Notes: generated by a model not told the origin, from the sequence alone. A DNA stretch of 64,000 nucleotides from Roseiarcus sp963775575 (GCA_963775575.1 CAVZJG010000004.1:372001-436000), one strand, 5' to 3'. Positions 34,315 to 43,186 are shown, numbered from the stretch's first letter. A program made the numbers and translations.

Positions 34315-35171
34315 CGGTCCGGACTCATAACCAGTAGCTGACGACGGCGGCGATGCAGACGGCGGCGAGGAAGTTGACCGCGTTGCGGTCGTAGCGTGTC
34401 GCCACGCGGCGGAAGTCCTTGAGGCGGCAAAACATGCGTTCGATGGCGTTGCGATGGCGATAGAGGAACGGCGAGAAGCAGTTTTTCCATTGGCGATTGG
34501 CCTTGGGCGGGATGTTGGGCGCCGCGCCGCGCTCCTCGACCTGCCGACGGATCGCGTTGGCGTCGTATCCCTTGTCGCCATGCACGATTTCGCAATCGGG
34601 AAGGCGTTCGAGAAGCGCCGCGCCCGCCGTGCAGTCGGCGACCTGTCCGCCGCTGAGCATGAAGGCGAGCGGGCGGCACAGCGCGTCGGTCAGCGCGTGG
34701 ATATTCGCTTCGCGGCCCTTCGGGTCGTCGTGCGCCCGCCGCGCGAACGGCCGATCGCCTGACTTTTCTCCCCCTTTTCCGCCCGCCGCCGAGCGATGGG
34801 CTTTCACCGCGCTGGAGTCGATCAGAACCTCGGCCGGCGGGCCGGCGGCTTGGGCGAGCGCCTGGAACAGCGTGACCCACACGCCTTTGGCCGCCCACCG
34901 GACAAAGCGATTGTAGAGCGTCTTCTTCGCCCCATAATCCGGCGGCGCGTCGACCCAACGACCGCCCGATTTCAGCACATGAACAATCCCGCTGATCACC
35001 CGCCGGTCGTCGACGCGCGCCTTGCCCCGCGTATCCCTCGGAAGATGAGGCGCGATCTTCGAAAACTGCTCGTCCGTCAGCCAGAAGAGGTCCTGATTCA
35101 TCGGCGCTTCCTTTCACAAGCCGTGAATCACAAACCCTCGTTCATGCCAACCATTTTATGGGTCCGGACCC
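34315..35171 (-). mobile_element. IS5-family (IS427-like) element, full length
   Basis: 857 bp with inverted ends (C/G)GGTCCGGAC, flanked by TA on both sides (34313-34314 and 35172-35173). It is the complete version of the deleted copy at 7890-8509. Confidence 0.9.
34325..35101 (-). CDS. IS5-family transposase
   Basis: A 258-residue DDE transposase in one frame: N-terminal FWLTDEQFSKIAPHLPRDTRGKARVDDRRVISGIVHVLKSGGRW, first Asp in VLIDSSAVKAHRSAAG, second in CEIVHGDKGYDANAIRRQVE, Glu in RHRNAIERMFCRLKDFRRVATRYD. Complete and likely functional. Other members may use two frames with programmed frameshifting; this one does not need it. Confidence 0.93.
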   Translation of the reverse strand: MNQDLFWLTDEQFSKIAPHLPRDTRGKARVDDRRVISGIVHVLKSGGRWVDAPPDYGAKKTLYNRFVRWAAKGVWVTLFQALAQAAGPPAEVLIDSSAVKAHRSAAGGKGGEKSGDRPFARRAHDDPKGREANIHALTDALCRPLAFMLSGGQVADCTAGAALLERLPDCEIVHGDKGYDANAIRRQVEERGAAPNIPPKANRQWKNCFSPFLYRHRNAIERMFCRLKDFRRVATRYDRNAVNFLAAVCIAAVVSYWL

Positions 35172-35330
35172 TAGGTTGCGTAGCCGGGGTTACGCGTAAG
35201 GGTGACGTGCCCGTGCTTAACCGAGTAACGGCGCGCCTTCGCGGACGGATTCGCATAATTCGACAAATAGGGTATCTGCTCCACTCAAGTCACCGCTACA
35301 GGTTGCGGTACACAAGACCGGAGGTTACAA

Positions 35331-35651
35331 GTGACCGAAAAGATTAGAGCTACTGGCGTGGCGTGGTTCAGGCGCGAGGATTATCAACGCATCCGCGAAA
35401 GTTGCGACGATGAGATGATCCCCACTTTCGACCAATGGGAAGCCAAGATGGAGAAAATCCTTGCGAGGCGCGCGGTGCCGGGCGTCACCCTTGAGAAGGT
35501 GATCGCCAATCCAGACGACTTGTTGGCATTCGCCCGGCAAATCAACGCTGGAAAAATCGACACCAAGGTACGCAGCGCGTTCGCCGCTAGCGTCGTCATG
35601 AAGAAGTATGGAACCAACCGTGCCTATCCGGTTAACGCAGACACCCCCTAG
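35331..35651 (+). CDS. 97-residue protein of unknown function, C-terminus altered by IS1595
   Basis: The GTG at 35331 follows GGAGG; the product is a soluble, charged, helix-rich small protein (TGVAWFRREDYQRIRESCDDEMIPTFDQWEAKMEKILAR, then NPDDLLAFARQINAGKIDTKVRSAFAASVVMKKYGTN). Before the IS1595 insertion the frame ended His-stop (CACTGA, now at 36719-36724). Insertion replaces that last His with about ten element-encoded residues (RAYPVNADTP) to a TAG at 35651, so function may be kept. I do not recognise the family. It is the only gene in the small inverted-repeat element. Confidence 0.65.
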   Translation: MTEKIRATGVAWFRREDYQRIRESCDDEMIPTFDQWEAKMEKILARRAVPGVTLEKVIANPDDLLAFARQINAGKIDTKVRSAFAASVVMKKYGTNRAYPVNADTP

Positions 35652-36710
35652 ATGTAGGGTGCGTCCACGCGCCGGAATAAAGGTCGGCATAGGTCGGCGC
35701 CTCAACCCCGCCCGCGATGCCGAGCAGCGAGCGGAAGGCGTTGAACGGGTAGAACCGCCTGTTGAAGCGGAACGTGAACTCATTGAGGTAGGCTTGTAGG
35801 TGCTTCGCGCTCACGCCGTGGTGGATGCCGTTGAGCCAGGCCTTCAAATTGGAGAAGACGAGGTGGATCATCGGCATGAACTGTTCGACCATTTCGGGGT
35901 CGCCGCATTCGGCAATTGCATGGTGGTCGTAGCCCCGCTTGCGCAAGCTGGCATAGCCGCTCCAATCGTCGGTGACGATCAGCGAGCCTGGCATGACGGC
36001 GCTCTCGACAAAGCCACACAAGGAATCGGCGCCGCGGTCAGCAGCGATGGCCAGTCGTACTCGACCGGCATAGCGGCCATCCTTCCGCTTGTCTTGTGCC
36101 GTGCCCGGCTTCCGGCGGCGAACCTCGACAGCGGCGGCCACCAGCGTTTTGTGGTGGATGCCCCGGCCTTCGCCGCGCGTCCTTCCACCGACCCACGTCT
36201 CATCAACCTCCACATGCTCTTTTGGCCGACCACCGATGCGGTCCTGGTCCGGCCGCACCATGCCCGCGCGCAGTTTGTGCAGGATGCCGAAGGCCGTTTC
36301 GTATCGTGTCAGCCCGAGTTGCCGCTGAAACTGCACCGCCGACATGCCCGGCGTTTGGCTGGCGACGAGGTACGCGGCCCAGAACCAGACGCTGAGCGGC
36401 GTATGACTGCGTTCCATGACCGTGCCGACCAGGAGACCGGCCTGGCGGCGGCACGCACGGCACTCCAGAACACCCGGTCGGGTGACAATGCGGAAGGGCT
36501 CGGCGATCAGGCCGCAATGCGGGCAGACAAAGCCGTCAGGCCAACGCGCGCGCCCAAGATAGGCAGCGCACGCCGCGTCATCGGGAAACAGCTGCTGAAA
36601 CTCGGGGAGCGATTGGGGAAAAGCCAGATCGTCGCGCTGCTGGACGTCCATGGTCGCCATGATGCCCGACGCTAGCCCTGGTGGGTGTCTGCGTCAACCG
36701 GATAGGCACG
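35619..36710 (-). mobile_element. IS1595-family insertion sequence
   Basis: 1092 bp with long inverted repeats starting CGTGCCTATCCGGTT-(A/G)-ACGC, flanked by the 8-bp duplication GAACCAAC at 35611-35618 and 36711-36718. The 8-bp duplication matches the IS1595 family. Confidence 0.92.
35632..36660 (-). CDS. IS1595-family (ISXO2-like) transposase
   Basis: A 342-residue transposase: N-terminal zinc ribbon (FVCPHCG ... LECRACRRQAGLLVGTVMERSHTPLSVWFWA), DDE-type core HVEVDETWVGGRTRGEGRG, SLIVTDDWSGYASLRKRGYDH and HLVFSNLKAWLNGIHHGVSAKHLQAYLNEFTFRFNRR (the typical N/E third acidic region). Intact; the stop lies almost at the element's left terminus. Confidence 0.92.
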   Translation of the reverse strand: MATMDVQQRDDLAFPQSLPEFQQLFPDDAACAAYLGRARWPDGFVCPHCGLIAEPFRIVTRPGVLECRACRRQAGLLVGTVMERSHTPLSVWFWAAYLVASQTPGMSAVQFQRQLGLTRYETAFGILHKLRAGMVRPDQDRIGGRPKEHVEVDETWVGGRTRGEGRGIHHKTLVAAAVEVRRRKPGTAQDKRKDGRYAGRVRLAIAADRGADSLCGFVESAVMPGSLIVTDDWSGYASLRKRGYDHHAIAECGDPEMVEQFMPMIHLVFSNLKAWLNGIHHGVSAKHLQAYLNEFTFRFNRRFYPFNAFRSLLGIAGGVEAPTYADLYSGAWTHPTSRGCLR

Positions 36711-37094
36711 GAACCAACCACTGACTGGCGGCACACTATTAGACATCCTCCGGTCTAGCGGGTCGCTTGGACTTTTTCGATAGGCTCGCATCGCCGCGCT
36801 CGTCGAGATCACGGTATACAGCAATTGGCGTTCTATTTATAGCATCTACTTGAGTGAAGCAGATACCCTATTTCGACAAACGCGGGTGTGTCGCCCGCGC
36901 CGGCGAAACTCATCATGTTGGCTCAAAAATCGCGTGAGAGCCCGCGGGCGCGGCCGGATTGGTGACCTTCGTTGCATCCCGCGACAAATCCGCGCTGCGC
37001 GTTGCGGCGGGACGCGGTTTCTGGCATGAGGGCGCCTGGAGGAGGCGGCGCGCGAGGCGCCGCCCGAACGTGAGCTATTGGGGGCCTGAACGCC

Positions 37095-39227
37095 ATGATT
37101 TTGAGCCTGATACTGTTATGCGGCCTGCTGTCGCTGGTCTACGGCGGCTGGACCGTCAGCCAAGTGATGGCCGCCGACGCCGGCACGCAGCGCATGCAGG
37201 AGATTTCCGCCGCGGTGCGCGAGGGCGCGCAGGCCTATCTCAAGCGGCAATACGCCACCATCGGCGCGGTCGGGATCGTGGTCTTTATCGCGCTCGGGCT
37301 GCTGATTTCCTGGGTGGTGGCGATCGGCTTTCTGATCGGCGCGGTGCTCTCCGGCTCGGCCGGCTTCATCGGCATGAACGTCTCGGTGCGCGCCAACGTG
37401 CGCACCGCGCAGGCGGCGACGCAATCGCTGGGCGGCGGCCTCGACCTCGCCTTCAAGTCGGGCGCGGTGACCGGCATGCTGGTCGCCGGCCTCGCCCTGA
37501 TCGGCGTCACCGGCTATTTCTGGGTCCTGACCGGGCCGCTCGGCCATGCGATCTCGGATCGCGTGGTCATCGACGCGCTGGTCGCGCTCGGCTTCGGCGC
37601 CTCGCTGATTTCGATCTTCGCCCGTCTCGGCGGCGGCATCTTCACCAAGGGCGCCGACGTCGGCGCCGATCTGGTGGGCAAAGTCGAAGCGGGAATCCCC
37701 GAGGACGATCCGCGCAACCCGGCGACGATCGCCGACAACGTCGGCGACAACGTCGGCGACTGCGCGGGCATGGCCGCGGACCTGTTCGAGACCTACGCGG
37801 TGACGGTGGTGGCGACGATCGTGCTCGCCTCGATCTTCTTCGCCGGCGCGCCGAACCTCTATCAGACGATGATCTATCCCCTGGCGATCTGCGGCGCCTG
37901 CATCCTCACCTCGATCGCCGGCACCTTCTTCGTCAAGCTCGGCGCCAACAACTCGATCATGGGCGCGCTCTACAAGGGCCTGATCGCGACCGGCCTTCTC
38001 TCGATCGTCGGCCTCGCCGTGGCGACGCATTTCGTCGTCGGCTGGGGCGATGTCGGAATCGTGGCGGGAAAGACGGTGACGGGCGTGAACCTGTTCTTCT
38101 GCGGCGTCGTCGGCCTGGTCATCACCCTGCTGATCGTCGTCATCACCGAATATTACACCGGCTCGGGCAAGCGCCCGGTGAAGTCGATCGCGCAGGCCTC
38201 GGTCACCGGCCACGGCACCAACGTCATCCAGGGCCTGGCGGTGTCCTTGGAGTCGACCGCGCTGCCGGCGATCGTCATCGTCGCCGGCATCATCGCCACC
38301 TTCCAGCTCGCCGGCCTGTTCGGCACCGCGATCGCGGTGACGACCATGCTCGGCCTGGCCGGCATGATCGTGGCGCTCGACGCCTTCGGCCCGGTCACCG
38401 ACAACGCCGGCGGCATCGCCGAAATGGCCGGCCTGCCCAAGGAGGTGCGCCATTCGACCGACGCGCTCGACGCGGTCGGCAACACCACCAAAGCGATCAC
38501 CAAGGGCTACGCGATCGGCTCGGCGGGCCTCGGCGCGCTGGTGTTGTTCGCCGCCTACACCAACGACATCAAACACTTCGTCGAGACCGGGGTGCCTTAC
38601 TTCAAGGACGTCGGCGCGATCGATTTCGGTCTCGCCAACCCTTACGTCGTCGCCGGTCTGATCTTCGGCGGCCTCATCCCCTATCTGTTCGGCGGCATCG
38701 CGATGACCGCGGTCGGCCGCGCGGCGGGCTCGGTGGTGATGGAGGTTCGCCGGCAGTTCAAGGAAATGCCGGGGATCATGCAGGGCACGCAGCGTCCCGA
38801 CTACGGGCGCGCCGTCGACATGCTGACCAAGGCGGCGATCCGGGAAATGATCGTTCCCTCGCTGCTGCCGGTGCTGGCGCCCTTCGTCGTCTACTTCGGC
38901 GTGCTGGCGATCTCCGGCTCGAAGGCCGCGGGCTTCGCGGCGCTCGGCGCCGCGCTGCTCGGCGTCATCGTCAACGGCCTGTTCGTCGCCATCTCGATGA
39001 CCTCGGGCGGCGGCGCCTGGGACAACGCCAAGAAGAGCTTCGAGGACGGCTTCGTCGACAAGGCCGGCGTCAAGCACATGAAGGGCTCGGAAGCACATAA
39101 GGCGTCGGTGACCGGCGACACCGTCGGCGACCCCTACAAGGACACCGCCGGCCCCGCGATCAACCCGCTGATCAAGATCATCAATATCGTTGCGCTGCTG
39201 CTGCTGGCGATCCTCGCCCAGCACTGA
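37095..39227 (+). CDS. hppA: K+-independent H+-translocating membrane pyrophosphatase
   Basis: Couples pyrophosphate hydrolysis to proton pumping across the inner membrane. The 710-residue product spans the membrane about 16 times. Catalytic motifs: AYLKRQYATIG, the pyrophosphate-binding DVGADLVGKVEAGIPEDDPRNPATIADNVGDNVGDCAGMAADLFE, and DAFGPVTDNAGGIAEMAGLP. GNTTKA at the potassium-determinant position has Lys rather than Ala, the marker of the K+-independent class. Followed by a clear terminator. Confidence 0.96.
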   Translation: MILSLILLCGLLSLVYGGWTVSQVMAADAGTQRMQEISAAVREGAQAYLKRQYATIGAVGIVVFIALGLLISWVVAIGFLIGAVLSGSAGFIGMNVSVRANVRTAQAATQSLGGGLDLAFKSGAVTGMLVAGLALIGVTGYFWVLTGPLGHAISDRVVIDALVALGFGASLISIFARLGGGIFTKGADVGADLVGKVEAGIPEDDPRNPATIADNVGDNVGDCAGMAADLFETYAVTVVATIVLASIFFAGAPNLYQTMIYPLAICGACILTSIAGTFFVKLGANNSIMGALYKGLIATGLLSIVGLAVATHFVVGWGDVGIVAGKTVTGVNLFFCGVVGLVITLLIVVITEYYTGSGKRPVKSIAQASVTGHGTNVIQGLAVSLESTALPAIVIVAGIIATFQLAGLFGTAIAVTTMLGLAGMIVALDAFGPVTDNAGGIAEMAGLPKEVRHSTDALDAVGNTTKAITKGYAIGSAGLGALVLFAAYTNDIKHFVETGVPYFKDVGAIDFGLANPYVVAGLIFGGLIPYLFGGIAMTAVGRAAGSVVMEVRRQFKEMPGIMQGTQRPDYGRAVDMLTKAAIREMIVPSLLPVLAPFVVYFGVLAISGSKAAGFAALGAALLGVIVNGLFVAISMTSGGGAWDNAKKSFEDGFVDKAGVKHMKGSEAHKASVTGDTVGDPYKDTAGPAINPLIKIINIVALLLLAILAQH

Positions 39228-39254
39228 AGGCGCGCGGGAAGACGCGAGAATCGA

Positions 39255-39279
39255 GGGCGGGGCTCGGCCCCGCCCTTTT
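39255..39279 (+). terminator. Rho-independent terminator of hppA
   Basis: GGGCGGGG / CCCCGCCC 8-bp stem, 5-base loop CTCGG and a TTTT tail, 28 bases after the hppA stop. Confidence 0.85.
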
Positions 39280-39452
39280 CTTGCGCCTACGGTCGGGCCG
39301 ATCATCATCAGTGCGGCAAAGCGCCGCGTGGCGGGACGGCCCGTCGTCGCTTAGAACGCTTCTAAGTACGGATCGGGCGCATCGGACCCGACCGCGAGCA
39401 TGGGCGATCGTGCAGTCGGCGGCGATCGCCCTGGAGGCGACAGCGCCGGCCG

Positions 39453-39914
39453 TCAGGTGAACCTGAACAGCCCGGTCATGATGTTGCGCAGGAAGTTCGG
39501 CTCCTGGCCTCCGGTCGGCGTCGTGCGCGAAACGAAATCGAACACCTTGCCGTCCTTCATGCCGTAATTGGCGATGCGCTCGACCTTGCCGCTCTTGTCG
39601 AAATAGATCGCCAGCACGCTCTGGTCGGTTATCTTCGCCGGCATGAAGGCGAGCGGGCGCGACATCTTCTGGCCGATGTAATACCAAGCGTCGCCGCCCA
39701 CCGTCGAAGTCGTCGATGGCGTGCCCATCAGCGTCAATGCCTGCGGTTTGGTCGTCGCGCCGATCGTGATCTGATCGAGAGATTGCTGATCGAGCTGATA
39801 GCCGCGATCGAAGTCGCCATCGTAGCCGATGCATGCGCTGAGCGCGGCGCCGAGGGCGAGGACGCCGGCGAAGGCTGCGAGGCGATGACGCAGGGGAGTG
39901 TGGCTCGGCCGCAT
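39453..39914 (-). CDS. bamE: Outer-membrane assembly lipoprotein BamE (SmpA/OmlA)
   Basis: Accessory lipoprotein of the BAM complex that inserts beta-barrel proteins. The 153-residue product has a lipoprotein signal (LAAFAGVLALGAALSAC), then the BamE domain: QLDQQSLDQITIGATTKPQALTLMGTPSTTSTVGGDAWYYI and SVLAIYFDKSGKVERIANYG. I chose ATG 39914 (GGAGA upstream), which puts the lipobox at residues 25-28; an upstream ATG adds 18 residues. Divergent from the bc1 chaperone gene, the standard alphaproteobacterial order. Confidence 0.93.
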   Translation of the reverse strand: MRPSHTPLRHRLAAFAGVLALGAALSACIGYDGDFDRGYQLDQQSLDQITIGATTKPQALTLMGTPSTTSTVGGDAWYYIGQKMSRPLAFMPAKITDQSVLAIYFDKSGKVERIANYGMKDGKVFDFVSRTTPTGGQEPNFLRNIMTGLFRFT

Positions 39915-40074
39915 GGGCGTTCTCCGCTTCGACGGGAAGCTTTTGTTCTTGCCAGATGGCGTGGCCATGCCTAACCCAGGGCGCTGACGAAAAGCAAGGC
40001 GTCGCACGATCCTCGCCCGCTGGCGCGCCCGGCGCGCCAACCGCATCCTGATTGAACAAATTCACGGCGAGATC

Positions 40075-40557
40075 GTGGCGGCGGCGCGCGCTCCCGCGCT
40101 TTATACGCGTTTAGAGGTCGCCGACAGCCTCGAGGGCCGCTTCGAGATGATCGCCCTGCACGCCGGATTGGTGATGCGCCGCCTCGGCGAACTCGGCGAA
40201 GTCGGCGCCGAGATCGCGCAGGATCTCGTCGATTGCGTCTTCCGTCATTTCGAGGACGCGCTGCGCGAAATGGCGATTGGCGACGCTGGCGTCGCCCGGC
40301 GGATGAAGAGCATGGCCGCGGCCTTCTACGGCCGCGGCCGAGCCTACGGCGAAGCGCTGGCCGCACGCGACGCCGAGGCGCTGGCGGCGGCGCTGGCGCG
40401 CAACGTCTACGGCGCGAGCGAGGTCTCGGACGCGCCGCGCTCGCGCGACCTCGCCGCTTACGCCCTCGGCGCCGCGCTCGCGCTCGAGGGCGAGGAGATC
40501 GACGCCTTTTCCGGCGGCCGGTTCGGTTTCCCCGCGGCGTTGGGAGAGGCGAGATGA
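40075..40557 (+). CDS. Ubiquinol-cytochrome c chaperone (CBP3 family)
   Basis: Assembly factor for cytochrome b of the bc1 complex. From GTG 40075 it has 160 residues: APALYTRLEVADSLEGRFEMIALHAGLVMRRLGELGEVGAEIAQDLVDCVFRHFEDALREMAIGDAGVARRMKSMAAAFYGRGRAY is the family core. In-frame sequence upstream still reads like the family (ANRILIEQIHGEIVAAAR) back to a stop at 39985, without ATG, GTG or TTG, so the true start may be a rare codon or the annotated start may be N-truncated. Overlaps yceD by ATGA. Confidence 0.88.
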   Translation: MAAARAPALYTRLEVADSLEGRFEMIALHAGLVMRRLGELGEVGAEIAQDLVDCVFRHFEDALREMAIGDAGVARRMKSMAAAFYGRGRAYGEALAARDAEALAAALARNVYGASEVSDAPRSRDLAAYALGAALALEGEEIDAFSGGRFGFPAALGEAR

Positions 40558-41096
40558 CGAGCGAGGCGTTGTTCAGCCGTACGGTGCAAGTCGAGGCCGT
40601 GCCCAAGGACGGGCTCACCCGGACGATCGAGGCCGACCCGGCGGAGCGCGCGGCTCTGGCCGAACTCAATCGTCTGCCCGGCGTCGCCAAGCTCACGGCG
40701 ACGTTCACGTTGCGCCGCGCCGGGCGCGCCGGCGTGCGCGTTTCCGGCGTCGTCCATGCCGAGGTGACGCAAACCTGCGTCGTCTCGCTGGAGCCGTTCC
40801 CGGCCACGCTCGACGAGTCGGTCGACGTGCGCTTCGCGCCGAGCGCCGATGGGAGCGCGGCGCGGCACGGCGCGCCGGGCGCCCCCGCCGATGCGATCCT
40901 CCTTGACGCGGAGGACGCGCCCGACCCGATCGTCGACGGCCGGATCGATCTCGGCGCGCTGGCGGCCGAGTTCCTGGCGCTGGGGCTCGATCCCTATCCG
41001 CGCAAGCCCAGCGCGCAGTTCGCGCCGCCCGAGGACGTCGCCGGCGCGGGCTCGCCGGCGCCGGCGCCGGCGGGCGTCGCGGCCAAGAAGAGCTGA
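40554..41096 (+). CDS. YceD/DUF177 family protein
   Basis: A 180-residue cytoplasmic protein of the DUF177 family, associated with 23S rRNA processing and commonly placed before rpmF-plsX or plsX. Visible: a beta-rich N-terminal part (LTATFTLRRAGRAGVRVSGVVHAEVTQTCVVSLEPFPATLDESVDVRFAP, with the typical single conserved Cys) and DPIVDGRIDLGALAAEFLALGLDPYPRKP. The C-terminus is Ala/Pro-rich. Translationally coupled to the chaperone gene. Confidence 0.9.
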   Translation: MTSEALFSRTVQVEAVPKDGLTRTIEADPAERAALAELNRLPGVAKLTATFTLRRAGRAGVRVSGVVHAEVTQTCVVSLEPFPATLDESVDVRFAPSADGSAARHGAPGAPADAILLDAEDAPDPIVDGRIDLGALAAEFLALGLDPYPRKPSAQFAPPEDVAGAGSPAPAPAGVAAKKS

Positions 41097-41317
41097 GCGG
41101 AAGCGCAATTCCGTCGCGGCGCGGTTCGACGTCGGCGCCGCGGCCGCAAGTCTTTCAGCGCTCGAGAACTGTTCAACCCGTGTCAATGCGCCGCAAGAAA
41201 AACAGGCTTGCCGAGTGCCCAATAAATAATCACTATGAGGCATCGGCAACCGGAGTTCCGGTCCGATCGGGGGGCGGCGGCCGCGGGGTCGGATCGCGCG
41301 CCCAATCGGGGGTTAAC

Positions 41318-41809
41318 ATGGATCTTGTCATAGCCTCGGCGATCAGCATCGGCGTGCTCGGAGGCATCGGCGCGTTTCTGCTGCTATTGCCGCAGGTCGC
41401 TTCGGATCTGAGTGTTTGGGTCGCTTTGATCGGTTTGGCTACGTTCTATCTGTGCGGCGGCAAGGAGGCCGGTCTGGGCAAGGCGCTAACCCACAATATT
41501 TTCGGCGCGGTGATGGGCTTGATTCTGTTGTTGCTGGTCCCGCTCGGAGCCGCGATCTGGTCGCCGCTGTGGATCGGCATTTGCGTGTTGATCACCCTCT
41601 TCATTCTCGTCATCGCCTCCAAGTGGGCGAAGCTGGGCGACATTCCGGCTTCGCTTCTCGGTTATGCGCCGTTGGTGGCGTTCCTCGGCAAGAATGCGAC
41701 CACGGTTTCGTTCGACAACCCGTTCGTCAACGTCGTGATTTCCTTGGTCATTGGCGCGGTGCTCGGCTATATCGCGGAGAAACTCACCGCCTCGTTGGCG
41801 AAGAAATAG
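41318..41809 (+). CDS. DUF1097-like inner-membrane protein
   Basis: A 163-residue protein with five to six hydrophobic helices (VIASAISIGVLGGIGAFLLLL, VWVALIGLATFYLCGG, IFGAVMGLILLLLVPLGAAIW, LWIGICVLITLFILVIASKW, NVVISLVIGAVLGYIAEKLTASL). The FYLCGGK...NIFGAVMG layout fits DUF1097 (YcdZ-like), function unknown. GGGGGTTAAC precedes the ATG. It lies between yceD and plsX, which are often directly adjacent in relatives, and has a long own leader (221 bases), so it is probably a local insertion. Confidence 0.75.
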   Translation: MDLVIASAISIGVLGGIGAFLLLLPQVASDLSVWVALIGLATFYLCGGKEAGLGKALTHNIFGAVMGLILLLLVPLGAAIWSPLWIGICVLITLFILVIASKWAKLGDIPASLLGYAPLVAFLGKNATTVSFDNPFVNVVISLVIGAVLGYIAEKLTASLAKK

Positions 41810-42105
41810 GCGCTTCGGCGTTGCACGGCGCGGCGGACGCTCGGCGTTCCGCCGCGTCGATCGTTTTGAGAGGGGGAGCGCGCGAAACGCGCGCGGCGCC
41901 GATCGCGCGGGCGGGCGTTCCCGCGAGAGGCGACTTTCAGACGAATTGCGCCTTTGGGCGAGCCTTTCGGGTTCGTCGACGCCGGTCCGCGGCCGCTAAT
42001 TCGCCACATCTGCCCCCGTTTGAACTCGCGACATTGCCTTGCGCGACGAAGCCGCTATTGTCCCGCGCGTCGGCGGGTCAAGGCGCGGTCACGATAGAAA
42101 TTTGG

Positions 42106-43155
42106 ATGAACAAGGACGTTCGCATAGCGCTCGACGCGATGGGCGGGGACCACGGGCCTTCGGTCGTGGTGAACGCGGCGTCGATCGCGCTCGTGCGCCG
42201 GCCCGACGTCGACTTCATTCTGTTCGGCGACGAAACGGCGATCGCGCCGCTTCTGGCCGCCCATCCCGCGCTGGCGCGCAAGTCGCGCATCGTCCACTGC
42301 GAACTCGCGGTCAAGATGACGGACAAGCCGAGCCAGGCGTTGCGTTTCGGGCGGCGCGCGTCGTCGATGTGGCTGGCGATCGAGGCGGTCAAGAAGGGCG
42401 AAGCCGATTGCGCGGTCTCGGCCGGCAACACCGGCGCGCTGATGGCGATGGCCAAAGTATGCCTGCGCACGATGGCGCAGATCGAACGCCCGGCGATCGC
42501 GGCGATGTGGCCGACGCTGCGCGGCGAATCGATCGTGCTCGACGTCGGCGCGACGATCGGCGCCGACTCCGAGCACCTCGTCGATCTGGCGATCATGGGC
42601 GCGGCGATGGCGCGCATCGTGCTCGACATCGACAGCCCGACCGTCGGCCTGCTCAACGTCGGCGTCGAGGAAATCAAGGGCATCGAGGAAGTCAAGGCCG
42701 CCGGCCGCGTCCTGCGCGAGACGGCGTTGCCGCACATGCGCTACCATGGCTTCGTCGAGGGCGACGACCTCGGCAAGGGGACTGTGGACGTCATCGTCAC
42801 CGAAGGCTTCGCCGGCAACATCGCGCTCAAGACCGCCGAGGGGACCGCCAAACAGTTCGGCCGCTACTTGCGCGACGCGTTGAACCACAATTGGGCGTCA
42901 CGCCTCGGATATTTCCTCGCCCGCGACGGGTTTCGCGCGCTCAGCGAGAAGATGAATCCGGCGCGCGTCAACGGCGGAGTGTTTCTCGGCCTTGACGGCG
43001 TCGTCATCAAGAGTCATGGCGGGGCGGACGCCGAGAGCTACGCCGGCGCAATCGAGGTCGGCTACGAAATGGTTCGCCAAGAACTGCTCGGCAAAGTCCG
43101 CGAAATGATCGCCCAGGCCAACGAAGCGCGCGCCCCGGCCGCGACGGCCCCGTGA
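42106..43155 (+). CDS. plsX: Phosphate acyltransferase PlsX
   Basis: Makes acyl-phosphate from acyl-ACP for phospholipid synthesis. The 349-residue product shows MNKDVRIALDAMGGDHGPSVVVNAA, MTDKPSQALRFGRRASSMWLAIEAVKKGEADCAVSAGNTGALMA, GTVDVIVTEGFAGNIALKTAEGTAK and GGVFLGLDGVVIKSHGGAD. ATG 42106 gives the conserved start. Followed by fabH at 31 bases. Confidence 0.96.
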   Translation: MNKDVRIALDAMGGDHGPSVVVNAASIALVRRPDVDFILFGDETAIAPLLAAHPALARKSRIVHCELAVKMTDKPSQALRFGRRASSMWLAIEAVKKGEADCAVSAGNTGALMAMAKVCLRTMAQIERPAIAAMWPTLRGESIVLDVGATIGADSEHLVDLAIMGAAMARIVLDIDSPTVGLLNVGVEEIKGIEEVKAAGRVLRETALPHMRYHGFVEGDDLGKGTVDVIVTEGFAGNIALKTAEGTAKQFGRYLRDALNHNWASRLGYFLARDGFRALSEKMNPARVNGGVFLGLDGVVIKSHGGADAESYAGAIEVGYEMVRQELLGKVREMIAQANEARAPAATAP

Positions 43156-43186
43156 AACTCATGCCCTTTCGGGAACCTCCGCTTTC

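Larger units (their letters stand above)
35266..36872. mobile_element. Small inverted-repeat element (507 bp) carrying a nested IS1595
   Basis: 25-bp terminal inverted repeats beginning AATAGGGTATCTGCT, with one mismatch, at 35266-35290 and 36848-36872. They are flanked by a 6-bp direct repeat TCGACA at 35260-35265 and 36873-36878. Removing the IS1595 element and one of its duplications leaves 507 bp containing a single 97-codon gene. No transposase of its own is present. Family is not recognised. Confidence 0.75.
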
